Part shown: positions 41,173 to 49,473 of the stretch, one piece after another
How positions within the stretch are numbered: position 1 is the stretch's first letter
Layout: each line of letters opens with the position of its first letter
NCBI GenBank assembly: GCA_017450275.1
Contig: JAFSVD010000064.1
Span: 57,444 to 121,443 of the forward strand
Source of the DNA: Desulfovibrio sp.
GTDB lineage: Bacteria; Desulfobacterota; Desulfovibrionia; Desulfovibrionales; Desulfovibrionaceae
DNA length: 64,000 bases
Direction: 5' to 3'
Made by a program: the position numbers and the translations under genes
Notes under the pieces: model-generated
Told to the model about the DNA's origin: nothing
The model's input: only the letters and a program-made list of their open reading frames with translations
The model's database searches: none

Positions 41173-42390
41173 TTAGCTGGAAGGACAGAGGCGGACAATG
41201 GCGCATTTGAGATAGCTTGTCTCGGGCATGCCAAGAAGTTCAGGATGATCGCAATCTTGGCGACCGAGCGAGAGAATCTGGGGCACAAGGGCGTTTTTTG
41301 CCGCTGCCCGTTTGATCGCGTCGAGCAGGCTCTCCTGGGTCAAATGGTAGGAGCAGGAGGAGGAAATCAAATACCCATAGGGGCGAAGAAGACGGAGGGC
41401 GAGGACGTGGAGTCTGCGGTAGGTGATGAGTCCCTGTTGGATATCTTTGCGCCGCTTGATAAAGGCTGGCGGATCCAGGCTGATCCAATCAAAGCGTCTG
41501 CCCTCGGCATAGAATTGTTGCAGCATCGTCAAGGCATCGCCACAAAAGAAGGAGGCTGACGGCAAGAGATCGGGCGCATTGGCCGCGCAATTGATTTTGG
41601 CGTAGTCGAGGGCGCGTTGTTGGGCGTCCAAAAAGGTCAGCGATTTTGCGCCGAAAGAGGCTGCGCACACACCAAAGCCCCCCACATAGCAGAAGGCGTC
41701 GAGAACGTCGCAGTGTTTGGCATAGCGTGCTGCAAGCAGTCTGTTGGCTCGTTGGTCGTAAAACCAACCCGTTTTTTGGCCTTGCTGCAGAGGGGCTTTC
41801 ATGGTGAGGCCGTTTTCGGGAATGGAAAGATCCTCTGGCACAGTGCCAATGGTGTCAGGGATTGGGGAAAGGCCTTCGAGATTTCGCATAGGTATGGCGT
41901 TGTCAAAGAAGATGCCGTGAATCGCCCAATCGTGGGGGAAAAGCGCAGGAAGGGTCTTTGTGAGAACCTCACACACAGAGGCTTTGCGCATTTCCATGGC
42001 TTTGGTGGTGATTTGCACCGTGAGCGTTTCCCCAAAACGATCGATCACCAGGCCTGGGAGGAGATCGCCTTCGCCATGGCAGAGCCTGTAGTAGGGCTGT
42101 TGAAAGGCCTGTTGCCGAAAGGCAAAGGCTGTTTGCAGACGATTGGCCACAAGGTTGTGATCCAAGGGCGTGTTGGGGTGGGTGCTGTGGATGCGAGCGC
42201 AAATAAGAGCATGGGGATTGATGGTGGCAGAGCCAATGGGCGTGCCATTCGCTGCGACAATTGTCACATCCTCACCGGCAGAAAAGGCTGACAAAGGACT
42301 TTTTGTGTTGTCGACTTCATTGCTAAAAACCCAAAGATGACCGGAGGTGATTCTCCGGTCTTCCTTGGGTTTCAAAAAAAGGGTTTGCAT
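41173..42390 (-). CDS. RlmI-like class I SAM-dependent 23S rRNA (cytosine-C5) methyltransferase
   Basis: A 405-residue protein. The N-terminal 75 residues form a PUA RNA-binding domain (LKPKEDRRITSGHLWVFSNE). Next is a beta-rich EEHEE-type domain, then the Rossmann methyltransferase with FCYVGGFGVCAASFGA (about residues 232-247), ISLDPPAFIKRRKD (about 303-316) and SSCSYHLT with the catalytic Cys. This order is that of RlmI (YccW), which modifies C1962 of 23S rRNA. The ATG overlaps the upstream gene's stop (TAATG), so translation is coupled to the membrane-anchored unknown. Confidence 0.88.
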   Translation of the reverse strand: MQTLFLKPKEDRRITSGHLWVFSNEVDNTKSPLSAFSAGEDVTIVAANGTPIGSATINPHALICARIHSTHPNTPLDHNLVANRLQTAFAFRQQAFQQPYYRLCHGEGDLLPGLVIDRFGETLTVQITTKAMEMRKASVCEVLTKTLPALFPHDWAIHGIFFDNAIPMRNLEGLSPIPDTIGTVPEDLSIPENGLTMKAPLQQGQKTGWFYDQRANRLLAARYAKHCDVLDAFCYVGGFGVCAASFGAKSLTFLDAQQRALDYAKINCAANAPDLLPSASFFCGDALTMLQQFYAEGRRFDWISLDPPAFIKRRKDIQQGLITYRRLHVLALRLLRPYGYLISSSCSYHLTQESLLDAIKRAAAKNALVPQILSLGRQDCDHPELLGMPETSYLKCAIVRLCPSS

Positions 42391-43862
42391 TAGCGTTCCT
42401 TGCGAATACGTTCGATCTGCGTATCGATATCTTCAGAGCCTGGTTGTATTGTCAGATCGATTTTTTTCAAAACCTCTTCTTCGGAAAGAGCGGCCAATTG
42501 AGCAACCGTGAATTTCTCATGCGGTTTGCTTGTAAAGCGTAAGGTTCCTGGTTTGTCGATGTAGTTCTTGATTTCCTGAAGAACCATGGGGTCGATGGCA
42601 TTCTTCCCGTGATTGGCATCCTCGATTTGCTTTTTGAGATAGTCTTTCCCGGTTCCGTCTGGCTTCAGAACCAGGGACACACGGGCAAGCAGGCTTTTGT
42701 CGACAAAGCGAAGGGAGAAATCGCTGTAGCTTGCTGTGATGAGCGACTCAAAAAGGGTTGCGAGCGTGCGGATATTGGTGTCGAGAGACATATCAAGAGC
42801 AAAGAGTTCTTCGATCCCCATCGCTCCCGCAAAGCTGTAGGTTTGGCTGGCGTTTTTTGTCGCTGAGAGGGAAAGATTGAGAGAGAGCAGCGCAGGCAAG
42901 GGCAGCCCTTGCTGGCTTTTGTCTTCGATCAGCTTGGTCAAAATCTGCAAACGGGAGAGAGAAAAGCGCACTTCCTTGGCATTCTTGGCTGTTATAAAGC
43001 GTATTTGGCCAATGGAAAGGGGATTTTTTTCGACGGTTATGGTGATATCGTCAAATTGGGTTGTTTCAACAAGGGGTTTGTCGCCGATAAAAAGATCCAA
43101 AAGAGCTTTTGCCTGTGCATCCGCCTTGCTTTGGGTCAGATGCTGCGCAAGAGCAAGGACTTCGGATTCACTGAGAATGCGGATGTTTTCTTGGGTTACG
43201 CGTCCGATATGGACATCTTCCCCTGTGTTATCCTTGATTTTGACACGCTCGAGACTGGCGGAGGCAACAGCGTCTTTGGTGATGTCGCGAAGCGTCATGG
43301 CACCGGTGGATACAAGCGGTTTGGCGTTTGGCGAGTCTTTGAGGGTTAAAGAACCAAAGGAGAGTGTTTGAAAAAAGAGTGCCGGGCGATGGTCTTTTGC
43401 GTGCATGCGCAGAAGATCGTGCTTGCTTGTGCCAACACCAAAGGTTCGAAAATCCGTACAATGAACCTCCCCTCCGTTGCCTGTAAAGGTCATGGATTTG
43501 GTGTGGGATCGATCGATCAAAACCACCTGGGACGCATCGTCGATGAGGGAGGAAAGCGGGGAAAAAGCGAAAAGCCCTTGCCATGTTAAGAGCATTTCCG
43601 TTGTATCGATCGTGGCTGTGATAGACCCCATTGTTGTCGTGCCCTGCAGGGTCATGGGGTCGATGGTGAGAGAGCGGGTGAAGGGATTGACACGGAGGCT
43701 GATATCGCCTTCTTTGGTGAAACCTTGGAAGGTAAGGTAATCTGTGATTTGCCGGGTAAGCTCCTGCTCAACAGCAGGTTTGATCCAGAATTGGCTTGCG
43801 CCCAATCCGCAGAGGATCACAAGCAAGACAAAAAAACAGAGAATTTTTTGATAGGGCTTCAT
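42390..43862 (-). CDS. Membrane-anchored periplasmic protein of unknown function
   Basis: A 490-residue protein with an N-terminal anchor (MKPYQKILCFFVLLVILCGL) and a large mature region of beta-strand-rich repeats (many short I/L/T/S strands, for example DISLRVNPFTRSLTIDPMTL) ending in a short helical tail. The layout recalls AsmA-like or DUF945-type periplasmic bridge proteins, but I see no decisive motif. Start at 43862 is chosen so that the anchor is N-terminal; the longer frame to 44021 overlaps nadB. It is operonic with the RlmI-like gene through a 1-base overlap. Confidence 0.68.
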   Translation of the reverse strand: MKPYQKILCFFVLLVILCGLGASQFWIKPAVEQELTRQITDYLTFQGFTKEGDISLRVNPFTRSLTIDPMTLQGTTTMGSITATIDTTEMLLTWQGLFAFSPLSSLIDDASQVVLIDRSHTKSMTFTGNGGEVHCTDFRTFGVGTSKHDLLRMHAKDHRPALFFQTLSFGSLTLKDSPNAKPLVSTGAMTLRDITKDAVASASLERVKIKDNTGEDVHIGRVTQENIRILSESEVLALAQHLTQSKADAQAKALLDLFIGDKPLVETTQFDDITITVEKNPLSIGQIRFITAKNAKEVRFSLSRLQILTKLIEDKSQQGLPLPALLSLNLSLSATKNASQTYSFAGAMGIEELFALDMSLDTNIRTLATLFESLITASYSDFSLRFVDKSLLARVSLVLKPDGTGKDYLKKQIEDANHGKNAIDPMVLQEIKNYIDKPGTLRFTSKPHEKFTVAQLAALSEEEVLKKIDLTIQPGSEDIDTQIERIRKER

Positions 43863-43941
43863 GGTTTTTTCTGGAAGGATTTTGTAATCCTTTTTTTGTA
43901 AAATTGTTGAGGTAAAAATGTATTTTTTGTATAGAGTGATT

Positions 43942-45558
43942 TTATGTCCTGTGATGGCAGCCAATGCTTTGGGTATTTCGCATAGCTGCCTGGGTGATGG
44001 CATAGGCGGTTTGGGATCCATGAAAGAGGTGGATTAAGCGTTGAGAAATATGGGTTCGTTTATAAAAATCGTGGATATGGCGAACCAAGACGCGCATATC
44101 TTCAAAGGCGCGTCGCAAGCGAGCCTGGGTGCGGGTGATCCCGACATAGTTCCACATTGTATTGCGGATGTTTGCCCAATCTTGGGCAACAAGGGCGGGA
44201 TCATCGGCGTGTTCGTCGCCTTCGTGTTGCCAGTCAGGGATGCAATCGCGCAATTGCTTTGGCAATTCTTCACAGGTTTTGCTTTGTTGTGCCAAATATT
44301 CCCCGCAACTTGCCCCAAAACTGAGGCCTTCGAGCAAGGAGGTGCTTGCCAATCGGTTGGCGCCGTGGAGGCCTGTGCAGGCGCATTCGCCAATGGCGCA
44401 GAGGCCTCTTAAGGATGTACATCCGTGCAGATCGGTTAAAATGCCTCCGCAAAAATAGTGGGCGCAGGGCACAACAGGGATTTTATCGGTGCGAATGTCG
44501 ATGCCTATCTGGCGGCATTCTTCAAAGACCGTTGGAAAGCGGGTGGGAAGATCCTGCTTGATGTGCGTGGCATCTAAAAAGAGATAGGGGGATCCCGAGC
44601 GCAGCATCTCTTCCATCATGGCTTGGGCAACGATATCCCTGGGAGCAAGATCCCCTCGGGAATCATAGCGCTGCATAAAGGGTTGGCCGTTCGCGTTGAA
44701 CAATTTAGCGCCTTCGCCTCGCATCGATTCGGTGATCAGTGGGCGGCAGGATTTGCGTTCATCGTAGAGAGCGGTTGGATGGAATTGCATAAATTCGAGA
44801 TTGGAGAGCTCAACGCCAGCTCGCCATGCCATGGCGATGCCTGTGCCGACACAATGCTCCGAATTGGTGGAGTGGAGAAAGATCCTTCCAACGCCGCCTG
44901 TTGCGAGAATAGTCCAGTCAGCGAAGATCGTTTCAGGCTCACCGGTTTTTTGATGGAGAACATAGGCTCCGATACAGCGATTCCCCACCTCATAGCGATA
45001 CTGGGAATTGGTGGCATGGTGTTGTGTTGTTAAGAGGTCAATCGCTGAGATATTGTGGAGGCAGGTTATGCGGGGATGCGAAAGCACAGCGGATGCAAGC
45101 CCATCCATAATAGCTTTGCCAGTATAATCTGCTGTATGGAGGATGCGCGGAACAGAATGACCCCCTTCGCGGGTGAGGTGGTAGGAGCCATCGGGATTGG
45201 TATCAAAGGGAATGTGGAGGCGGTCGATGAGAATTTTTTCGATGTACTCAGGGCCTTTGTTGGCAACCCATTGAACCGCTTTGTAATAGTTGTAATGATG
45301 GCCTGCCACGAGAATATCGTTTTCGAGCGATTTGGCATCGTGGCGAATGCTTTGAGCCTGAGCGTCTATGGAAGCAGGTTTTTTGGCCTCGTAGATGATT
45401 CCCCCTTGTGCCAAGGCCGAATTGCCATCAGAGAGGGAGTCTCCGGCATTGATGAGTAAAACTTCACAACCGGCATCGGCAAGAGTGAGGGCTGCGGTTG
45501 AGCCGGCGATTCCTGAGCCGATAATCAGAAACGGAATATAGCGACGAGTGTTGGACAT
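43942..45558 (-). CDS. nadB: L-aspartate oxidase
   Basis: A 538-residue FAD enzyme oxidising aspartate to iminoaspartate, the first step of NAD synthesis. The FAD fold is LIIGSGIAGSTAALTLADAG (residues 11-30). NSALAQGGI, LEFMQFHPTALYDE, the active-site loop SMRGEGAKLFNANGQPFM and GLCAIGECACTGLHGANRLAS are diagnostic of NadB. In anaerobes it uses fumarate or another acceptor. Its natural partners nadA and nadC lie upstream on the same strand, separated by about 1.6 kb that carries mobile-looking DNA. The start has AAGGCA upstream. Confidence 0.95.
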   Translation of the reverse strand: MSNTRRYIPFLIIGSGIAGSTAALTLADAGCEVLLINAGDSLSDGNSALAQGGIIYEAKKPASIDAQAQSIRHDAKSLENDILVAGHHYNYYKAVQWVANKGPEYIEKILIDRLHIPFDTNPDGSYHLTREGGHSVPRILHTADYTGKAIMDGLASAVLSHPRITCLHNISAIDLLTTQHHATNSQYRYEVGNRCIGAYVLHQKTGEPETIFADWTILATGGVGRIFLHSTNSEHCVGTGIAMAWRAGVELSNLEFMQFHPTALYDERKSCRPLITESMRGEGAKLFNANGQPFMQRYDSRGDLAPRDIVAQAMMEEMLRSGSPYLFLDATHIKQDLPTRFPTVFEECRQIGIDIRTDKIPVVPCAHYFCGGILTDLHGCTSLRGLCAIGECACTGLHGANRLASTSLLEGLSFGASCGEYLAQQSKTCEELPKQLRDCIPDWQHEGDEHADDPALVAQDWANIRNTMWNYVGITRTQARLRRAFEDMRVLVRHIHDFYKRTHISQRLIHLFHGSQTAYAITQAAMRNTQSIGCHHRT

Positions 45559-45800
45559 GGCATGCCTTGTGCTATGATGGAAGAAGGAGGGGGCGGGACA
45601 TGTGGGGGGACACGCGGAGAAAAGGCAGTGGGTGGAAAAAAGGAGCTTACATTAGATTCGAAACAACGCATTCTTGGTCGCATTCAATTCATATTTTCTT
45701 TAGTTTGTTAATAGTAGTATCATCAATTTTTATTTTTTTGTGAAAAAGTTCCTATGATTTTTCTGCTTATATCTAACGCCAAACGTATTTTTTGATGATC
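45559..45800. other. AT-rich intergenic region upstream of nadB
   Basis: No gene. It contains long T-runs and mixed AT sequence, ending at the left terminal repeat of the inverted-repeat element. Nothing else is supported. Confidence 0.4.
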
Positions 45801-46241
45801 TTACACTTCTAGAGGTTTATTGAACCGCCGGAATCGGCTATATCTTGAGATTTGACTTTTTTTGTCTTCCTCTGGGGCTTGGCTGATAATCAAGCCTTCG
45901 GAGCATTCTGTGTACTGGCTGTCAATCGGCAAAGTCAGGGGAGTGATAGCGAAAGATGGGATGTTCAACAATCATTTCGAAAACGAAGCCAAAAGGCCAG
46001 GAAGTTGCTTGCTATAGTTTTGTGGGGTTGAGCGAGGATTCCTTGAACCAGGCATTTTCTCGTACGCTTTATTTCTCGCGTACTCTCTTGCGTACTTCAC
46101 TTCAGTGTGATTGCCAAGTACCAAAGAGGGCTGGCATTCAAGCGATACGGGGTTTTTTGGGCGTTTTTATTTGAGCTTAGCAAGAGACTTTTGAGAATGT
46201 CTTGGACTGGCGACTGGTTCAATAAACTTCTCGGAGTGTAA
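45801..46241. mobile_element. Short element with 26-bp terminal inverted repeats (MITE-like or decayed IS)
   Basis: The left end, 45801-45826, reads TTACACTTCTAGAGGTTTAT then TGAACC; the right end, 46216-46241, is its reverse complement at 23 of 26 positions, with differences at positions 8, 10 and 14. Total length is 441 bases. Both ends can be read as CACT...AGTG flanked by TA, which would fit TA target duplication of the IS630/mariner group. The 72-codon frame inside (45956-46174) has no transposase motif, so the element is non-autonomous or degenerate. It lies between nadB and the AT-rich gene that splits it from nadA. Confidence 0.7.
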
Positions 46242-46262
46242 TAGATGGTATTGTCGTAAATA

Positions 46263-47063
46263 TTACTTGAGCAAGGTTATTGATGTAGTATCTGCTAAAT
46301 CTGGATTGTCTTCTACAAACGAAGAAGTATATAAATCAGCAAATATACCTCTTAACCCTATTGGATTAACAGAATATATGTTTATGTCTTTATAATACTC
46401 ATCGATATGTGTCTTTAAATTTTTCCACTGATTAATTTGATATTTAAAAAAGTTTTTGTTGTCATCTGCTTTTTCGTAGAAGTGCCTGCTACCATAGCAA
46501 TCACAGCCAAATAAATATATATTTTTAGGATGGGTATATAAAATAAATTGCATGGCAGAAAATACAGTACCGCCATTATCGCAGAGAGGCTCAATTGCAA
46601 TATTATGGGGCCAATTATGAAACATGAGGTCTTCTAAATAGTATTCATTGGCATTGGCATCACGAATATCAAATATCTGGATTGTTCTACATTTTGAATT
46701 TCTTGTTCTATTTTGTGGAATTATGCCATAAAATTTTTTACAGTGGTCTCTAGAATAGTTATTTGCCTCTTTTATCCATGGCATTAAATCTTGGACAAAA
46801 AGGTAGTCTAATAAAATTGAAGATTGACGAAAAGATTCGTTGACTCCTACAAAAATAGTATCATCTAATGGTTTTGCATAGTTTATCGTAGGACCACAAG
46901 CAATTAATGCTATATTTTTATTTTGGTAAATTCCACAATACTCTGCAAATGTCTTTGGGTGAACAGCCGCGGCTTTTATATGTGTTAATACGCATTCGTT
47001 TTGTTCGATGCTGTAGTTAAGTTTGCTGTGAAATGTTGTAAAAAAGGATTTTATAATATCCAT
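46263..47063 (-). CDS. AT-rich gene for a putative glycan-related transferase (GT42/MptE-like fold)
   Basis: A 266-residue protein whose DNA is much more AT-rich than its neighbours, suggesting transfer. The N-terminal nucleotide-binding motif IALIACGPTINYAKPLDD resembles the start of Campylobacter-type sialyltransferases (Cst, GT42) and MptE/DUF115 proteins. The conserved GGTVFSAMQFILYTHPKNIY then FGCDCYG corresponds to the TSGVxMCAxAIALGYKEIYL-like segment. The closing lysine-rich region is normal for that group. RBS AAAGGATAATAC. Function is uncertain; CMP-sugar transfer is possible and would suit the CMP-ulosonate pathway elsewhere. Confidence 0.5.
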   Translation of the reverse strand: MDIIKSFFTTFHSKLNYSIEQNECVLTHIKAAAVHPKTFAEYCGIYQNKNIALIACGPTINYAKPLDDTIFVGVNESFRQSSILLDYLFVQDLMPWIKEANNYSRDHCKKFYGIIPQNRTRNSKCRTIQIFDIRDANANEYYLEDLMFHNWPHNIAIEPLCDNGGTVFSAMQFILYTHPKNIYLFGCDCYGSRHFYEKADDNKNFFKYQINQWKNLKTHIDEYYKDINIYSVNPIGLRGIFADLYTSSFVEDNPDLADTTSITLLK

Positions 47064-47144
47064 GTATTATCCTTTTTTGCTTCTTTCTGCGAATAGAATA
47101 GTTCATTTAAAACTGTATTTATGGAAAATACAGCGCATATCTAC

Positions 47145-48194
47145 CTATTTTAAGGAACACACCGAAAGCATTCTTGTCAGAGCCATTTTGGCAGGCTCTT
47201 GTTCTGCAGCGGCAATCTGGATAGGCGTTGCCACTCCCTGATCGATCGCTTGCAGGGTTTCGAGAAGTTTTTCTTCGGTGATGGCTTGCATATCGGGGCA
47301 GGTCATATTGGCGCGAACTGGCAGAATGGAACAGGTGTTTTGAAATCGCTTGATAAGACGATTGACGAGATGCTCTTCGGTTCCAATGGCAAGAAGAGGC
47401 TTCGTTTGTGTAGCAGCGATCTCTTCGGTCTTTTTGATAAGATAGGATGTTGAGCCGGCACCATCACACTGATCCACCACACAAGGGTCGCATTCAGGAT
47501 GGACATAGATGCGTATAGAGGGATATTGCTTCCGCAGGCTTTCAAGGTCATTCACCTGCATTTGGGCATGAACCGGACAGCATCCAGGCCAGATCAGAAG
47601 GCGTTTTCCCTTGATATCTGCTTCGCTATCGGCGTAGCTTGAACCTGAGAGGCGGAGAATACGCCAGTCTTGTTCGGTCAGCCCCAGGGATTTTGCCGTG
47701 TTGCGGGCAAGGTGTCTGTCGGGAAGAAAGAGCACGGTTGGACTCTGTTCTAACGCCCATGCGAGGATGGTCGTGGCATTGGCTGAGGTGCAGACAGCGC
47801 CACCAAATGCACCCACCACAGCCTTTAATCCGAGTGATGTGTTGACATAGGCAATGGGAAGCACCTTGGTGATGGATTGGAGCTGATTGAGGACATTGTG
47901 CACATGGCAGCCGCTTGCCATAAGCGCCATCATACAATCGGCATGGGCATCTGGCGTATAGACTGTTTGTGTGGGACGCGTCAAAAGAGCGGCTGATTCC
48001 CCCATAAAATAGACGCCACAAAAAACAAGGATATCCGCTTCAATGCTTGGTACTTTTCGAGCCAGTTCCAGGGAGTCGCCCACCACATCACAATGGGCAA
48101 GGATAGCATCGTTTTGGTAGTGATGACCTAAAATAGCCAGCTTTGTACCAAATTTTTGGCGTAAAGCGCGAATCTGGGATGAAAGATCGCTCAT
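47145..48194 (-). CDS. nadA: Quinolinate synthase
   Basis: A 349-residue [4Fe-4S] enzyme condensing iminoaspartate with dihydroxyacetone phosphate. Cluster cysteines are in LVFCGVYFMGESA, GGAVCTSANAT and HPECDPCVVDQCDGAGST (with extra Cys as in several NadA types). The opening LAILGHHYQND and PDRHLARNTA match the family. It lies 28 bases downstream of nadC on the same strand, an operon of consecutive steps. nadB, the enzyme supplying iminoaspartate, lies further downstream beyond the inserted gene and element. Confidence 0.95.
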   Translation of the reverse strand: MSDLSSQIRALRQKFGTKLAILGHHYQNDAILAHCDVVGDSLELARKVPSIEADILVFCGVYFMGESAALLTRPTQTVYTPDAHADCMMALMASGCHVHNVLNQLQSITKVLPIAYVNTSLGLKAVVGAFGGAVCTSANATTILAWALEQSPTVLFLPDRHLARNTAKSLGLTEQDWRILRLSGSSYADSEADIKGKRLLIWPGCCPVHAQMQVNDLESLRKQYPSIRIYVHPECDPCVVDQCDGAGSTSYLIKKTEEIAATQTKPLLAIGTEEHLVNRLIKRFQNTCSILPVRANMTCPDMQAITEEKLLETLQAIDQGVATPIQIAAAEQEPAKMALTRMLSVCSLK

Positions 48195-48222
48195 GGCGTG
48201 GTACTTCCTTGGTGTTAAGGGC

Positions 48223-49089
48223 TTAGGAGAGCATCATGCTCAAATCTGCTGCTTTTGCCGAATGGGTGAGGCGTCCAACCGATATAAAATCCGCGTGTCT
48301 TGGTCCTATTTCAGCGATCATACGGATAGTGTCTAAAGTCACCCCGCCACTCACCTCGACTTCAATGGATTGGGGAATTATTGCGAGCGCTTTTTGGATA
48401 AGCGATGGATCCATATTGTCGAGCATAATGCGATCGACCTGCGCCCGAAGAGCTTGATCCACATGGTCGAGAGTGCGGCACTCCACCTCAATGGGAGGGC
48501 ATTGGGGATATGTTTGACGGAGTTTTTGCACAGCTGCTTGGATGGAACCAACGGCATCGATGTGATTGTCTTTGAGCATAAGCATTTGGGAGAGATCCAT
48601 ACGATGATTTTCGCCGCCGCCCCTATACACCGCATATTTTTCAAGATGACGAAGACCGGGCGTTGTTTTACGCGTATCGAGGAGTTTGACTGGGGTTCCT
48701 TGCAGTTGTTCCACATAGGTATGGGTCAAATTCGCAATGCCTGAGAGGTGGCATAGATAATTGAGCATGGGGCGTTCTGCCCGAAGCAGATGGATGGCAG
48801 GGGCAGTGATCTTGGCTACATGCGTCATGGGGGCAACAAGACTGCCTTCCTCCACCAAGGTTTCACAGGTATAGGTACAGGGGAGGCGATCCATAACCAT
48901 GGTGAGAAGGGGGAGTCCAACGATAAAGCTTTGTTCTTTGGCGCGAATTATAGCTGAAAGCGGCGTTGTTGGGTCAAAAATGCCCTCTGCTGTCATATCA
49001 TTGCCGTCTTCGTACAGCGCGAGATCAATATTGCTTTTGATGCAATCTAAGGCTTTTTGAGAAAAATATTCTGACCATGTTTTTCGCAT
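48223..49089 (-). CDS. nadC: Nicotinate-nucleotide diphosphorylase (carboxylating)
   Basis: A 288-residue quinolinate phosphoribosyltransferase that makes nicotinate mononucleotide. Typical segments are LLRAERPMLNYLCHLSGIA, the substrate-binding LLDTRKTTPGLRHLEKYAV and the C-terminal IMLDNMDPSLIQKAL and EVSGGVTLDTIRMIAEIG. The gene is the first of nadC-nadA, and the region upstream (49090-49420) holds no recognisable gene, so the promoter lies there. Confidence 0.95.
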   Translation of the reverse strand: MRKTWSEYFSQKALDCIKSNIDLALYEDGNDMTAEGIFDPTTPLSAIIRAKEQSFIVGLPLLTMVMDRLPCTYTCETLVEEGSLVAPMTHVAKITAPAIHLLRAERPMLNYLCHLSGIANLTHTYVEQLQGTPVKLLDTRKTTPGLRHLEKYAVYRGGGENHRMDLSQMLMLKDNHIDAVGSIQAAVQKLRQTYPQCPPIEVECRTLDHVDQALRAQVDRIMLDNMDPSLIQKALAIIPQSIEVEVSGGVTLDTIRMIAEIGPRHADFISVGRLTHSAKAADLSMMLS

Positions 49090-49420
49090 AAAACCATGCC
49101 TCAGTATTCAGTTATGAGAAATAAGTTTGTGGATTTTTTTAATAAAGCCTTAGCACTTTTATCTTGAGCCTTTTTTTCGTTTGTGGTAAAGAGTGTCTTT
49201 CCGTGTAATCGAACAAGGAAGATCGTTCCACACGTTCTCGGGCAACGATCACTTCAGACGAGAATCGCACAGCTTGCGCATCCAAGGGGTGCCAAACTCT
49301 TGAAACGACATAAACAGTTTACAAAGTTGAATTGTAAAGAATATTATATTTTTTGACTGATATTTAGCTTTTTAAATTGGACGCCAATTACTATCAATTG
49401 TGCAATATATTTTATCAGAA
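49090..49420. other. Non-coding region between nadC and mgtE
   Basis: No gene is supported. It is AT-rich with several T-runs, consistent with divergent promoters and decayed mobile DNA next to the hairpin described separately. An open frame on the minus strand (49372-49998) is a shadow of mgtE. Confidence 0.4.
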
Positions 49421-49467
49421 CGGAGGACAGCGGTTCCTCCCACCCTGTGGGTGGGTTTTCCGCTCAA
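49421..49467 (+). mobile_element. IS200/IS605-type right-end hairpin remnant abutting mgtE
   Basis: The sequence GGAGGACAGCGGTTCCTCCC continues into CACCC-TGTG-GGTGGG and TTTTCCGCT. CCCACC pairs with GGTGGG and the outer AGCGG pairs with CCGCT. It is followed at 49464 by TCAA. This layout (GCGGTTCC, C-rich arm, loop, G-rich arm, TTTCCGC, then TCAA) resembles the right end of IS200/IS605 tnpB or iscB elements, where the transposase cuts at TCAA. No tnpA, tnpB or iscB lies alongside. Proposed from motif memory only. Confidence 0.45.
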
Positions 49468-49473
49468 TACTGT

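Noticed and set aside
45956-46174. 72-residue frame inside the terminal-repeat element
   Set aside because: Too short for a transposase and lacks DDE or other motifs; treated as non-coding interior of the element.
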